Shown here: piece after piece, positions 40,933 through 49,984 of the stretch | Layout: the number at the start of each line of letters is the position of its first letter | How positions within the stretch are numbered: position 1 is the stretch's first letter | DNA from: an uncultured Roseobacter sp. | Lineage (GTDB): Bacteria > Pseudomonadota > Alphaproteobacteria > Rhodobacterales > Rhodobacteraceae | Direction of reading: 5' to 3' | Assembly (NCBI RefSeq): GCF_947496515.1 | Contig: NZ_CANMDB010000014.1 | Coordinates: 1 to 64,000, forward strand | Length of the DNA: 64,000 nucleotides | The notes under the pieces: generated by a model | The model's input: the letters and a program-made list of their open reading frames with translations, nothing else | Told to the model about the DNA's origin: nothing | Databases searched by the model: none | Made by a program: the position numbers and the translations under genes

Positions 40933-43001
40933 GCGCCTTTGATACGGTTGTCATGGTGGACTGGTCGGGGGGGAATGACACAGGCCCCCGCCCGCGCCAG
41001 GATGCGATCTGGGCCTGCATCGCTCGGGGTGGGCGCAGCGAGACACCGGTCTACCTGCGCAACAGGGCGGAGGCAGAAGTATGGCTCTCCACACTCTTTG
41101 AGGCAGAAGCCGGCGCCAACCGGCGGGTTCTGGCGGGGTTTGATTTACCCTTTGGCTACCCTGAGGGTTTTGCAGAGCAGATCACCGGTCAGGCGGATCC
41201 TCTGGCGCTCTGGGATTGGCTGGAGGACCGGATTGAGGATGCCCCCCGCAGTAACAATCGATTTGACGTGGCAGCCCGGATCAACCGTCAGTTTGGTGGG
41301 CGAGGTCCTTTCTGGTTCAACGGCTTACAGCGTGACATTGATGGGCTTCCCCGGCGCCGGGAAAATTATCACAATCCCTTTGCGGAATGGCGCAAGGCAG
41401 AGCGTGAAACCTCCGGCACATCCTCTTGCTGGCAGTTGGGCGGTGTTGGTTCGGTGGGGTCCCAAACGCTCATGGGTCTGCCTGTTCTGGCCCGTTTGCG
41501 CCGCCGGTTCGGAGCCGCGGCATGGCCCTTTGAACCTGTGGATAAACCTTTGGTTCTCGTTGAGATCTGGCCATCGCTCACGTTGGGTGCGGCGCCCAAA
41601 GATATGATCAAGGACGCCTGGCAAGTCTCTGAGGTTGCACGCAGTGTATCCGCGTTGGAGACTGATACCTTGAACGCTATACTGGCTGTGCCGAGGACGC
41701 CTGAAGGTTGGATTTTTGGAATCGGTCACGAGGCGGTTTTGCAGGCTGCAGCAGGCCTGCCACCATGTTTGAACAATGATTGCTTTGCTCTGCCACCGGG
41801 GGTGACTTGGACCCCGGTGAATGACGCACTGGCGCTGCTGAAAGAGCGGCTACGACCGGTAACAAGCACCCTGCGTTTGCCGGTTGGGCAGGCAGCTGGG
41901 CACATCCTCGCCTCAGATGTTGAGGCCCCCCGTGCGAGCCCGCCCTTGCCCAACACTGCGGTCGATGGCTACGGCTTTGCCGGGGCGCGCGGTCCGGGGC
42001 TGCATCGGTTGCCGGCTCTGGGGGGCCGGGCCGCTGCGGGCGACGCGCCGGGCATCGTGCCGGAAGGCCACGCGGTGCGCATCCTCACGGGTGCCGCCTT
42101 GCCGCAGGGGGTCGATACGGTCGTACTGCAGGAGGATGTCACACTCCACGAAGGTCAGATTGCCTTTCGTGGGCCAATCAAACCCGGCGCGAACACCCGG
42201 CAGGCGGGCGAAGACGTGGCTGCCGGTGACGTTGCGCTGCCAAAAGGGACACGGGTTGGCCCGGCGGAGCTGGCCCTTCTCGCCGCCGTTGGCGCAGCAG
42301 AGGTCGCCGTCCATGCTCCTTTGCGGGTCGCCGTTCTGTCCACCGGAACGGAGTTGATCGAAGCGGGGCAGCCCGCCCCGCCGGACCGCATATACGACGC
42401 CAACCGTCCCATGCTGCTGGAAATCATCCGCCGCCTGGGGCACCAGCCGGTTGATCTGGGCCAGGTGGCCGATGCGCGCGATGCCGTCGCAGCGCGCTTT
42501 GACGCCGCCGCCCGGCAAGCGGATGTGCTGATCACCAGTGGCGGAGCCTCCGCGGGAGACGAGGACCATGTCTCGGCCCTGCTGACCGCGGCGGGGGCGA
42601 TGACGCTTTGGCGGATTGCGGTAAAGCCGGGCCGCCCGCTGGCGCTCGGCGTCTGGTCGGGCATGCCGGTCTTTGGTCTGCCGGGCAATCCGGTGGCAGC
42701 GATGGTCTGTGCACTGGTCTTTGCCGGACCAGCGATGGCGCTGTTGGCCGGCGCGGAGTGGCCCGAGCCGCAGGGATTTCAGGTGCCCGCCGCTTTCTCG
42801 AAGCACAAGAAACCGGGCCGGACGGAATACCTGCGCGCCAGGATCCGCAGGGGGCGTGCGGAGGTCTTCGCCTCCGAGGGATCGGGGCGGATCTCCGGGC
42901 TCAGCTGGGCTGATGGTTTGGTGGAGCTGCCCCACGAGGCGGTGGAGGTGACGCCTGGCACACCGGTGCACTACATTCCCTTTGGCAGTTTTGGGCTGTA
43001 G
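40929..43001 (+). CDS. moeA: MoeA molybdotransferase fused to an N-terminal DUF429-like domain
   Basis: A 690-residue fusion. Residues about 297-690 are MoeA/Glp, which inserts molybdate into adenylylated molybdopterin: PLPNTAVDGYGFAG, LSTGTELIEAG, ITSGGASAGDEDHV, and KPGRPLALG with VFGLPGNPVAAMV. Residues 1-290 are unlike MoeA and show VMVDWSGG (Asp11), LAGFDLPFGYP (Asp72) and VEIWPS (Glu212), an acidic pattern like RNase H-fold DUF429 proteins. The DNA for this half looks richer in A/T than the MoeA half, suggesting a later join. The GTG start overlaps the mobB stop. The extra domain's role is unknown. Nine bases separate the stop from the convergent next gene. Confidence 0.88.
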   Translation: MSAFDTVVMVDWSGGNDTGPRPRQDAIWACIARGGRSETPVYLRNRAEAEVWLSTLFEAEAGANRRVLAGFDLPFGYPEGFAEQITGQADPLALWDWLEDRIEDAPRSNNRFDVAARINRQFGGRGPFWFNGLQRDIDGLPRRRENYHNPFAEWRKAERETSGTSSCWQLGGVGSVGSQTLMGLPVLARLRRRFGAAAWPFEPVDKPLVLVEIWPSLTLGAAPKDMIKDAWQVSEVARSVSALETDTLNAILAVPRTPEGWIFGIGHEAVLQAAAGLPPCLNNDCFALPPGVTWTPVNDALALLKERLRPVTSTLRLPVGQAAGHILASDVEAPRASPPLPNTAVDGYGFAGARGPGLHRLPALGGRAAAGDAPGIVPEGHAVRILTGAALPQGVDTVVLQEDVTLHEGQIAFRGPIKPGANTRQAGEDVAAGDVALPKGTRVGPAELALLAAVGAAEVAVHAPLRVAVLSTGTELIEAGQPAPPDRIYDANRPMLLEIIRRLGHQPVDLGQVADARDAVAARFDAAARQADVLITSGGASAGDEDHVSALLTAAGAMTLWRIAVKPGRPLALGVWSGMPVFGLPGNPVAAMVCALVFAGPAMALLAGAEWPEPQGFQVPAAFSKHKKPGRTEYLRARIRRGRAEVFASEGSGRISGLSWADGLVELPHEAVEVTPGTPVHYIPFGSFGL

Positions 43002-43010
43002 CTACCACCG

Positions 43011-44033
43011 TCAGTCAAAGGTGCCCGCGACCCGACCCAGCAGCATGAAGGCGCGCGATGTGCGCGTCTCGGCCAGTGCCGAAATCTCCGCATCGCTTGC
43101 GGTGCGCTCGAACACGGCAAAGGTTTTGTCGAAAAGCCGCAGGAAATGATGCGCGGCATCGCGAAAGATCGGATCCTGTTTCATCCGGCCTGCCGTAAGT
43201 GCCAAAGAGGACCGGTCGCGCACACCGCCAAGTGCCGCGATGGGCCGCCCCCGCGCGCCCTGACCGAATTGACGCCAGATCTCGGGTCGGGCGCGATCGG
43301 GCACCAGATCGTCCATGTAGATGCCGTCCTGGCTGAGCAGGGTCAGCACATCCTGCGCCGCCTGGATCAGCTGGGCCGCATTCCGGTCCTGAAGCGCCCG
43401 GCGTAGCGCCGCAAAGCCCTCGGTATCTTCGGCGGTCTCGGGGAAATTCAGTGCCCGCACGAAATCAGACACCGGCAGGGGTGGCGCGAGGTCAGCGGCC
43501 TGTGTCCCGAGCGCCAGCGCTGGCTGATCCTCTGCGGGAGTGGCGACGGGTGCTGTGGGTGTCGTCGCGGGCTCCGGGTCGCGGCGCGTGGCGAATGTGG
43601 CGAGCGCGGTTTCCGTCTTGCGGGCGGCTGCGGCGATCTCGTCCAGTTTGCGGGCGACCGTTGCAGGCTCGGGCCCGAGGATCCCGCTTTGGTTTTGGGC
43701 GATATAGGCCTGGCGGATCGCGTCTATGGCCGCCTGCAAGCGCTGGCTTTCGGCGCGGATGTTGCGGCTGGATCGAATGGCCGTGGCGGCGACCCAGATC
43801 ATGCCAACAGGCAGGCACAATGCGAGAAGTGTCATCACCAGCGGTAACGGATCGTCCCCCGTTGGGGTCCTCATCAGCAGGAACCCCGTTCCCGCGATCC
43901 ACAGGACTGACAGCGCGATGGCCCCTATTTCGACACTGGTGATCCCCTCGCCACGGGGCTGGTCGTAGATGCCCAGCGGCGTTGGTCTGGCCCGCGCCTG
44001 CGCGCTGTCCGTCGTGTCGGATGTATCAGCCAT
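43011..44033 (-). CDS. Conserved two-span membrane protein of unknown function
   Basis: A 340-residue protein. Two helices near the N-terminus (VEIGAIALSVLWIAGTGFLL and LVMTLLALCLPVGMIWVAAT) are followed by a probable coiled coil (about 85-145, rich in Ala, Arg, Gln and Glu), an Ala/Pro linker (150-185) and a C-terminal helical domain (from about 190) with QDVLTLLSQDGIYMDDLVPDRARPE. I recognise it only as a Rhodobacteraceae hypothetical. It ends nine bases from moeA and lies 14 bases downstream of greA, so it is probably in the greA transcript. Confidence 0.75.
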   Translation of the reverse strand: MADTSDTTDSAQARARPTPLGIYDQPRGEGITSVEIGAIALSVLWIAGTGFLLMRTPTGDDPLPLVMTLLALCLPVGMIWVAATAIRSSRNIRAESQRLQAAIDAIRQAYIAQNQSGILGPEPATVARKLDEIAAAARKTETALATFATRRDPEPATTPTAPVATPAEDQPALALGTQAADLAPPLPVSDFVRALNFPETAEDTEGFAALRRALQDRNAAQLIQAAQDVLTLLSQDGIYMDDLVPDRARPEIWRQFGQGARGRPIAALGGVRDRSSLALTAGRMKQDPIFRDAAHHFLRLFDKTFAVFERTASDAEISALAETRTSRAFMLLGRVAGTFD

Positions 44034-44047
44034 CGCCGCAGCTCCCG

Positions 44048-44518
44048 TCAGGCATAGACGATTTTCAGCACCTCATAGGCTTTTTCGCCACCGGGTGTGC
44101 GCACTTCTACGCTGTCGCCTTCGTCCTTGCCAATCAAGGCCCGGGCAATCGGCGATTTTATGTTCAGCAGCCCTTTTTCGATATTGGCCTCATGCTCGCC
44201 GACGATCTGCCAGGTCTTTTCCTCGTCGGTATCCTCATCGACGAGGGTGACAGTGGCACCAAATTTGATCGTGCCCGACATCTTTGCCGGATCAATGACC
44301 TCGGCCAGACCGAGCACCCCTTCAAGTTCCTTGATGCGTCCTTCGATAAAGGACTGCTTCTCACGTGCGGAGTGATATTCCGCATTCTCCGACAGATCGC
44401 CATGCTCTCGCGCTTCGGCAATGGCCTTGATGATGGCGGGGCGCTCGACGGATTTGAGCTGCTTGAGCTCGGCTTCCAGTGCGGTGTGGCCCTTGGGGGT
44501 CATCGGTATCTTGTCCAT
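44048..44518 (-). CDS. greA: Transcription elongation factor GreA
   Basis: A 156-residue factor that rescues backtracked RNA polymerase by stimulating transcript cleavage. The N-terminal coiled coil starts [20 protein letters not shown] and has the acidic tip [18 protein letters not shown]; the C-terminal domain ends [18 protein letters not shown] and [14 protein letters not shown] chose ATG 44518, the usual GreA start; upstream in-frame codons would add a non-conserved leader. Length is normal. Confidence 0.97.
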   Translation of the reverse strand: MDKIPMTPKGHTALEAELKQLKSVERPAIIKAIAEAREHGDLSENAEYHSAREKQSFIEGRIKELEGVLGLAEVIDPAKMSGTIKFGATVTLVDEDTDEEKTWQIVGEHEANIEKGLLNIKSPIARALIGKDEGDSVEVRTPGGEKAYEVLKIVYA

Positions 44519-44650
44519 CTCGGCGGTCCACGAAATGAGGCGGCCCACCGGGATATCTGCCGGGGGCCGCTGGTGTAAATCACGCACCAACAGACCCAAA
44601 GCGCGGACGAAATGCAAGGGGGTTGGGTCTGGATTGGCTTGGGACCGGGG

Positions 44651-45034
44651 TCAGTCGTATTGCACAACCTCGTATTCGATGCCGTCGTCATCGTGGAAAT
44701 AGAAGCGCCGGCCCGGTTCGTAATCTGCGTGGTTTTCCGGGGTGAAACCGGCGGCGAGAACGGCTGTTTCCATGGCCTCGATGTCGTTGGTCACGACTGC
44801 GAGGTGGTTAAGCCCACCGCGCATGTTATAGCTGTCCGGTCCCGGGGTGGTATCGGTCTTGGGGGTGTAAAGGGCCAGATACTGGGCGTCTGATCCGATG
44901 TGGATGGTGTGCCCGCCGTTCTTGGCCGCACCTTGCCAGCGGATATGCCAGCCGAACAGCGTGCTCATCCAACTGGCCGTTTTGGCGGCGTCAGAGACCG
45001 TCAGGTTTGCGTGCTCGAGCGTTGTCATCATCAT
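44651..45034 (-). CDS. VOC-family (glyoxalase/bleomycin-resistance fold) protein under SoxR control
   Basis: A 127-residue protein of one vicinal-oxygen-chelate unit pair: EHANLTVSDAAKTASWMSTLFGW starts the first beta-alpha module and GGLNHLAVVTNDIEAMETAVLAAGF the second, with metal ligands His and Glu (DDDGIEYEVVQYD at the end). Its substrate is unknown; such proteins can degrade or bind electrophiles. Three ATG codons are in a row (45034, 45031, 45028) after an AAGGAG site, so the exact start is uncertain by two residues. The promoter carries the SoxR box at 45076-45093, which suggests induction by redox-cycling compounds. Confidence 0.88.
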   Translation of the reverse strand: MMMTTLEHANLTVSDAAKTASWMSTLFGWHIRWQGAAKNGGHTIHIGSDAQYLALYTPKTDTTPGPDSYNMRGGLNHLAVVTNDIEAMETAVLAAGFTPENHADYEPGRRFYFHDDDGIEYEVVQYD

Positions 45035-45075
45035 TTTCTCCTTGAGGGATTCGACAGATGACATGTAAGCTAATT

Positions 45076-45093
45076 CCTGAAGCTAACTTTAGG
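45076..45093. promoter_or_regulatory. SoxR box in the soxR / VOC divergent promoter
   Basis: CCTGAAGCTAACTTTAGG matches the SoxR consensus CCTCAAGTTAACTTGAGG at 15 of 18 bases. On the minus strand it lies between TTGACC (45092-45097) and TAGCTT, which are 19 bases apart, the over-long spacer typical of SoxR-activated promoters. This orientation drives the VOC gene. Confidence 0.82.
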
Positions 45094-45107
45094 TCAAGGA
45101 ATTTCTG

Positions 45108-45563
45108 ATGGCACCTCGTGAAGGCCTGTCCATCGGCGCATTGGCGGCGCGCACCGGTCTCGCCGTATCCGCGATCCGGTACTACGAGGCGCAGGGGCTG
45201 ATCCGGCCCTGGCGCAATGCCGGTGGCCAGCGCCGGTTTGAGCGCGCCGACCTGCGGCGCTTGAGCTTTGTGATGATCGCGCAGCAGTTCGGCTTTACCC
45301 TGCCGGAGATCCGGGCGGAGCTCGACCGGTTGCCGGGGGGACGGACGCCCACCAAAGCGGATTGGGCTCTGATCAGCGCGGGCTTTCGCGCACGGTTGAG
45401 TGAGAAGATCGAGACCCTGACCCAACTGCGGGACAAGCTGGATGGATGTATCGGGTGTGGTTGCCTCAGCCTGCCTCATTGTGCGCTCTACAATCCGCGG
45501 GACAGAGCGGGCGAAAACGGGGTCGGTCCACGCTATTTGTTGGGCGAGAAGCCCGCGCCGTGA
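45108..45563 (+). CDS. soxR: Redox-sensitive transcriptional activator SoxR
   Basis: A 151-residue MerR-family regulator. The N-terminal helix-turn-helix starts SIGALAARTGLAVSAIRYYEAQGLIRP; the dimerisation helix follows; the [2Fe-2S] cysteines are C114-x2-C117-x-C119-x5-C125 (CIGCGCLSLPHC), the exact SoxR pattern. Oxidation of the cluster by redox-cycling agents activates target promoters. It is divergent from the VOC gene, with the SoxR box 15 bases before its own start, so autoregulation is likely. There is no soxS in alphaproteobacteria; SoxR acts directly. Confidence 0.96.
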   Translation: MAPREGLSIGALAARTGLAVSAIRYYEAQGLIRPWRNAGGQRRFERADLRRLSFVMIAQQFGFTLPEIRAELDRLPGGRTPTKADWALISAGFRARLSEKIETLTQLRDKLDGCIGCGCLSLPHCALYNPRDRAGENGVGPRYLLGEKPAP

Positions 45564-45681
45564 CGCTTCACCGCAGTATTGTGCGCATCTGACGCTCAGT
45601 TCCGATTGCATTGGGGCATGACGTAAGCTAGCCAAATGCGACTGTGGGGGAAGCCTGCCCAAGTGAAAGGGAGCCGTGGGG

Positions 45682-47331
45682 ATGTCGGACGCAATGCGTG
45701 AAACAATGGAATATGACGTGGTGATCGTCGGTGCAGGGCCTGCGGGCCTGTCTGCGGCGATCCGGCTGAAGCAGCTCGACCCCGATTGCAACGTCGTCCT
45801 CCTTGAAAAGGGTTCCGAAGTGGGCGCGCATATCCTCTCTGGTGCCGTATTGGATCCCGTTGGTCTTGATGCGCTGGTACCGGATTGGAAAGCCAAGGGC
45901 GCGCCGCTGAACGTGCCCGTCAGGGAAGATAACTTCTATATGCTGGGCGAGGCGGGGCAACTAAAGATCCCCAACTTTCCGATGCCGCCGCTGATGAACA
46001 ACCACGGCAACTACATCGTTTCCATGGGTAATGTGTGCCGCTGGATGGCAGAGCAGGCTGAAGAACTGGGTGTGGAGATCTTCCCAGGGATGTCATGTTC
46101 CGAGCTGGTTTACGATGAAAACGGCGGGATAAAAGGTGTTGTTGCGGGCGAATTCGGCAAGAACCCCGATGGCAGCCACGGCGATGGCTATGAGCCCGGG
46201 ATGGAGTTGCACGGCAAATACGTCTTTCTTGGCGAAGGCGTGCGGGGCTCTCTCTCCAAGCAGGTGATCGCCAAATACAACCTCTCCGACGGGCACGAGC
46301 CGCAGAAATACGGGCTGGGCATGAAGGAGATCTGGGAGATTGATCCCGACAAGCACCGCGAAGGTACCGTCACTCATACCATGGGCTGGCCGTTGAACAA
46401 GAACGCAGGCGGCGGATCGTTCATCTACCACCTAGAGAACAATCAGGTTTACGTGGGTTTTGTCGTTCACCTGAATTACAAAAACCCGCATCTTTTTCCC
46501 TACATGGAATTCCAGCGGTTCAAGCATCATCCAATGGTGGCGGACCTGCTAAAGGGTGGCAAGCGCGTGGCTTACGGGGCGCGGGCGATTTCAGAAGGTG
46601 GGTTCCAGTCGATGCCCAAGATGGTCGCCCCCGGCGTGGCGCTGCTGGGCTGCTCGGTGGGCATGGTGAACGTGCCGCGGATCAAGGGCAATCACAACGC
46701 GATGCTGTCAGGCATTGCCGCGGCAGAAGCCGCCATGGATGCCATTGCCGCCGGTCGCAGTGGCGATGAACTCGACACCTACGAAACCGAGGTTCGCACC
46801 GGGTCCATCGGTCAGGATCTGCGCAAGGTACGTAATGTCAAACCGCTTTGGTCGAAATACGGGCTGACGGCAAGTCTGGTGCTGGGTGGTGTGGATATGT
46901 GGACCAATACGGCTGGGTTTTCGCTATTCGGTACCATTGGCCACGGCAAGAGCGATGCGGACGCAACCGAAGAAGCCAGCACGCACAAACCCATCAACTA
47001 CCCCAAGCCCGACGGGAAGCTGTCTTTCGACCGGCTGACAAACGTGGCGTTTTCTTTCACCAATCACGAGGAAAGCCAGCCCGCGCACCTGACGCTGAAA
47101 GAGGCCGATGTGCCGGTGAAGATCAACTTGCCGAAATACGCGGGCCCATCGGCACGCTATTGTCCCGCCGGGGTCTATGAGTTCGTGGAAGAGGCCGGAA
47201 AAGACGCGCGCTTCCTGATCAATTTTCAGAACTGTGTTCACTGCAAGACTTGCGACATCAAGGATCCGTCCCAGAACATCGTCTGGACGACACCGCAGGG
47301 CGGGGACGGGCCGAATTATCCGAATATGTAG
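45682..47331 (+). CDS. Electron transfer flavoprotein-ubiquinone oxidoreductase (ETF-QO)
   Basis: A 549-residue inner-membrane flavoprotein that passes electrons from ETF to ubiquinone. The FAD motif is VVIVGAGPAGLSAAIRL near the N-terminus; GCSVGMVNVPRIKGNHNAMLSG lies in the middle; the C-terminal ferredoxin part has ARYCPAGVYEF and NCVHCKTCDIKDP, giving the four Cys ligands of the [4Fe-4S] cluster. Start chosen at ATG 45682, with a GTG at 45676 as a weaker choice. It serves the acyl-CoA and dimethylglycine-type dehydrogenases seen elsewhere in the window. etfA and etfB are not nearby. Confidence 0.96.
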   Translation: MSDAMRETMEYDVVIVGAGPAGLSAAIRLKQLDPDCNVVLLEKGSEVGAHILSGAVLDPVGLDALVPDWKAKGAPLNVPVREDNFYMLGEAGQLKIPNFPMPPLMNNHGNYIVSMGNVCRWMAEQAEELGVEIFPGMSCSELVYDENGGIKGVVAGEFGKNPDGSHGDGYEPGMELHGKYVFLGEGVRGSLSKQVIAKYNLSDGHEPQKYGLGMKEIWEIDPDKHREGTVTHTMGWPLNKNAGGGSFIYHLENNQVYVGFVVHLNYKNPHLFPYMEFQRFKHHPMVADLLKGGKRVAYGARAISEGGFQSMPKMVAPGVALLGCSVGMVNVPRIKGNHNAMLSGIAAAEAAMDAIAAGRSGDELDTYETEVRTGSIGQDLRKVRNVKPLWSKYGLTASLVLGGVDMWTNTAGFSLFGTIGHGKSDADATEEASTHKPINYPKPDGKLSFDRLTNVAFSFTNHEESQPAHLTLKEADVPVKINLPKYAGPSARYCPAGVYEFVEEAGKDARFLINFQNCVHCKTCDIKDPSQNIVWTTPQGGDGPNYPNM

Positions 47332-47460
47332 GCAGCGACCTGCACAGGTGGCCGATCAATTGTCCGCAATGAGACTGTGGCGGCATTGCGCTTGCGGGTG
47401 AAGCTGCTAGCCTGCGGAGAACGTCGTTGTTCTTTTAGCTGGAAAAGGTTGTAGCTTTCC

Positions 47461-49170
47461 GTGTTCGCCAGACTGCTCTCTCCCGCCGCCATCCTGTTGT
47501 CGCTGTCCCTTGCCGTGCCCGCGACGGCGCAATCGATCGCCGGGCCTTACCTCGCCGCGCGCTCCGCCGCCATGCAGAGCGATTTTGATCAGTCGGTCCG
47601 GTATTTCACGCAGGCGCTGGCGCGTGATCCAGGCAATCCTGCGTTGATGGAGAGCCTGTTGATGTCACAGGTGGCGCTGGGTCGTCTGGACCGTGCATTA
47701 CCAGTGGCCGAAGTGATGGCCGCCCGGGGACAGACGACCCAGATTGCGGATCTGGTCCTGATGGCGCGTGCGATTGAAGAAGAAGACTACGCCGCGCTGC
47801 AGGCAAAAACCTCAGCTGAGCAACAGGGCATCGGCCCTTTGGTGGATGATCTGGTAAAGGCCTGGGCGCTGCTCGGGGACGGTCGCGCCAAGGATGCGCT
47901 GGCCGCCTTTGATGATATCGCGTCGCGTCAGGGCCTGCGCGGATTTGCCTTGTATCACAAGGCGATGGCGCTGGCGACCGTCGGTGATTTCGAGGGGGCG
48001 GAGGCGATCTTCAGTGCCGACACCGAGGGCGTGGTCGTCCAGACCCGCCGCGCAGTGCTGGCCCGGGCCGAGATCCTCTCACAGCTGGGCCGTGACGATG
48101 AGGCGCTCGCGCTACTGCAGCGCAGCTTCAGAGGTGCCACGGATTCCGAGATTGATCTGGTGATCGACGCGTTGAACGATGACACGCCCGTGCCGTTTCG
48201 TCATATCACCTCCGTGCGTGACGGCTTTGCGGAGGTGTTCTATTCGGTCGCCGCCGCGCTGCGGAGCGAGGCAGGCCCCGAATTCACGCTTCTCTACATG
48301 CAAACCGCGCTCTCTTTGCGGCCGGACCATGTGGATGGTTTGTTGGTGGCTGCAGAGCTTTTCGAAGAACTGGATCAGTTCGATCAAGCCATCGCGGTCT
48401 ACAAACGGGTCCCGCCGAATGACCCGGCCTACAACGTCGCCGAGCTGGGCCGTGCCGCCGCGCTGCGCCAGTCAGACCGCACCGACGCGGCCATTGAGGT
48501 GTTGGAGCAGTTGACGCGCAGCCATGGTCACCTTCCGTCCGTCCACTCGGCACTCGGGGATGCCTTGCGCGAGCAGGACCGCTTCGGCGAGGCGGTGACG
48601 GCATACGACCGTGCGGTGGATCTTGCACGGGAGAGCAACGGGCCGAGCTGGTTTCTGCACTACGCGCGCGCGATTTCGCACGAACGGCAGGACAATTGGG
48701 AGGCTGCAGAGGCTGACTTTCGGGCCGCGCTGGAGATCAATCCCGGTCAGCCGCAAGTCTTGAACTACCTGGGCTATTCCCTGGTTGAAAAGCAAACCAA
48801 GCTGGAAGAAGCGCTGGAAATGATCGAGCGCGCCGTCGCGGCGAGCCCCGACAGCGGTTATATCATCGACTCGCTGGGCTGGGCACTCTACCGGTTGGGG
48901 CGCTACGAGGAAGCGGTGCCACATATGGAGCGCGCCGTAGAGCTGATGGCAGTAGATCCTGTCGTCAACGACCATCTGGGCGATGTGTACTGGGCAGTTG
49001 GTCGTAAGCGTGAGGCGGAATTCCAGTGGGCGCGAGCGCTGTCATTCGTCGATAAGGACGACCCGCTGGGCGAGGCCGACCCGGACCGGATCCGCCGCAA
49101 GCTGCAGGTGGGACTGGACGTCGTTCTGGCCGAAGAAGGTGCGGAGCCACTGCAAGTTGCGCAAGACTGA
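47461..49170 (+). CDS. Secreted tetratricopeptide-repeat protein
   Basis: A 569-residue protein with a signal peptide (LLSPAAILLSLSLAVPATAQ) and many TPR units, for example SDFDQSVRYFTQALARDPGNP near the start and AEADFRAALEINPGQPQVLNYLGYSL and YEEAVPHMERAVELMAVDP near the end. It probably acts as a periplasmic scaffold, perhaps in outer-membrane or cell-envelope assembly. The GTG at 47461 is supported by the signal peptide; the ribosome site is weak and may be masked by the hairpin GGAAA/TTTCC just before it. Its stop overlaps the likely ispE start by 14 bases. Confidence 0.88.
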   Translation: MFARLLSPAAILLSLSLAVPATAQSIAGPYLAARSAAMQSDFDQSVRYFTQALARDPGNPALMESLLMSQVALGRLDRALPVAEVMAARGQTTQIADLVLMARAIEEEDYAALQAKTSAEQQGIGPLVDDLVKAWALLGDGRAKDALAAFDDIASRQGLRGFALYHKAMALATVGDFEGAEAIFSADTEGVVVQTRRAVLARAEILSQLGRDDEALALLQRSFRGATDSEIDLVIDALNDDTPVPFRHITSVRDGFAEVFYSVAAALRSEAGPEFTLLYMQTALSLRPDHVDGLLVAAELFEELDQFDQAIAVYKRVPPNDPAYNVAELGRAAALRQSDRTDAAIEVLEQLTRSHGHLPSVHSALGDALREQDRFGEAVTAYDRAVDLARESNGPSWFLHYARAISHERQDNWEAAEADFRAALEINPGQPQVLNYLGYSLVEKQTKLEEALEMIERAVAASPDSGYIIDSLGWALYRLGRYEEAVPHMERAVELMAVDPVVNDHLGDVYWAVGRKREAEFQWARALSFVDKDDPLGEADPDRIRRKLQVGLDVVLAEEGAEPLQVAQD

Positions 49171-49984
49171 GGTCGCCGACACGCGTCTGCGGGTTTTTGC
49201 GCCGGCCAAGGTCAACCTTACGCTCCATGTCACGGGACAGCGTCCCGATGGGTATCACCTGCTCGACAGTCTGGTCATGTTCGCGGATCTGGGCGACGTG
49301 CTGGAGCTGACGGCAGGGCCCGAGATGATGCTCGACGTAACGGGCCCTTTCGCAGCCGATGTCCCGGATGATACCCGAAATCTGGCATGGCGTGCCGCGG
49401 CACTTGCCGGGTGGTCCGGTCACATCACGGTGCAGAAGAACCTGCCCCACGGCGCGGGGATCGGCGGCGGATCGTCGGACGCAGGTGCCGTGCTGCGGGC
49501 GCTGCAATGCGACGAAAGTGGGCTGTCGTTGGGGGCTGATGTGCCGGTGTGCCGCTTCGGTCGGGCAGCACAGATCTCGGGGATCGGCGACCGGGTGGAC
49601 GGCGTTGACGTCATGCCTCTTTTCGTTGTTTTGGTGAACCCCGGTGCCCATTGCGCCACGCCAGCGGTGTTCTCGCTTCTTGCTCGGAAGTCCAATCCGC
49701 CGATGGATAACCTGCCGCCAAAAGGGGCTGGCGGGGCTTATTGGCTGTCATGGCTCCGCGCGCAGCGCAATGATCTCGAAGAGCCCGCTTGCGCGCTGAG
49801 CCCTGTCATTGCGGATGTGCTTGAGACGTTGGGTGGCACGAAAGATGTGTTGCTCGCACGCATGTCGGGCTCAGGCTCCACATGCTTCGGTCTCTATCCA
49901 ACTTTGGCCGCGGCCAGATCGGCGGCGCACGCCTTGTCTGCCAGCCATCCCGCTTGGTGGGTGGTCCCGACGACGCTCAGTTGA
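49157..49984 (+). CDS. ispE: 4-diphosphocytidyl-2-C-methyl-D-erythritol kinase IspE
   Basis: A 275-residue GHMP kinase of the MEP isoprenoid pathway. Family motifs are FAPAKVNLTLHVTGQRPDGYHLLDSLV at the N-terminus, the ATP loop PHGAGIGGGSSDAGAVLRAL, and ARMSGSGSTCFGLY near the end. No ATG is available, so I use TTG 49157, about ten bases after a GCGGAG and overlapping the TPR gene end; the conserved part starts some ten residues later. It overlaps the convergent polyprenyl synthase gene by eight bases. Confidence 0.93.
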   Translation: MRKTEVADTRLRVFAPAKVNLTLHVTGQRPDGYHLLDSLVMFADLGDVLELTAGPEMMLDVTGPFAADVPDDTRNLAWRAAALAGWSGHITVQKNLPHGAGIGGGSSDAGAVLRALQCDESGLSLGADVPVCRFGRAAQISGIGDRVDGVDVMPLFVVLVNPGAHCATPAVFSLLARKSNPPMDNLPPKGAGGAYWLSWLRAQRNDLEEPACALSPVIADVLETLGGTKDVLLARMSGSGSTCFGLYPTLAAARSAAHALSASHPAWWVVPTTLS

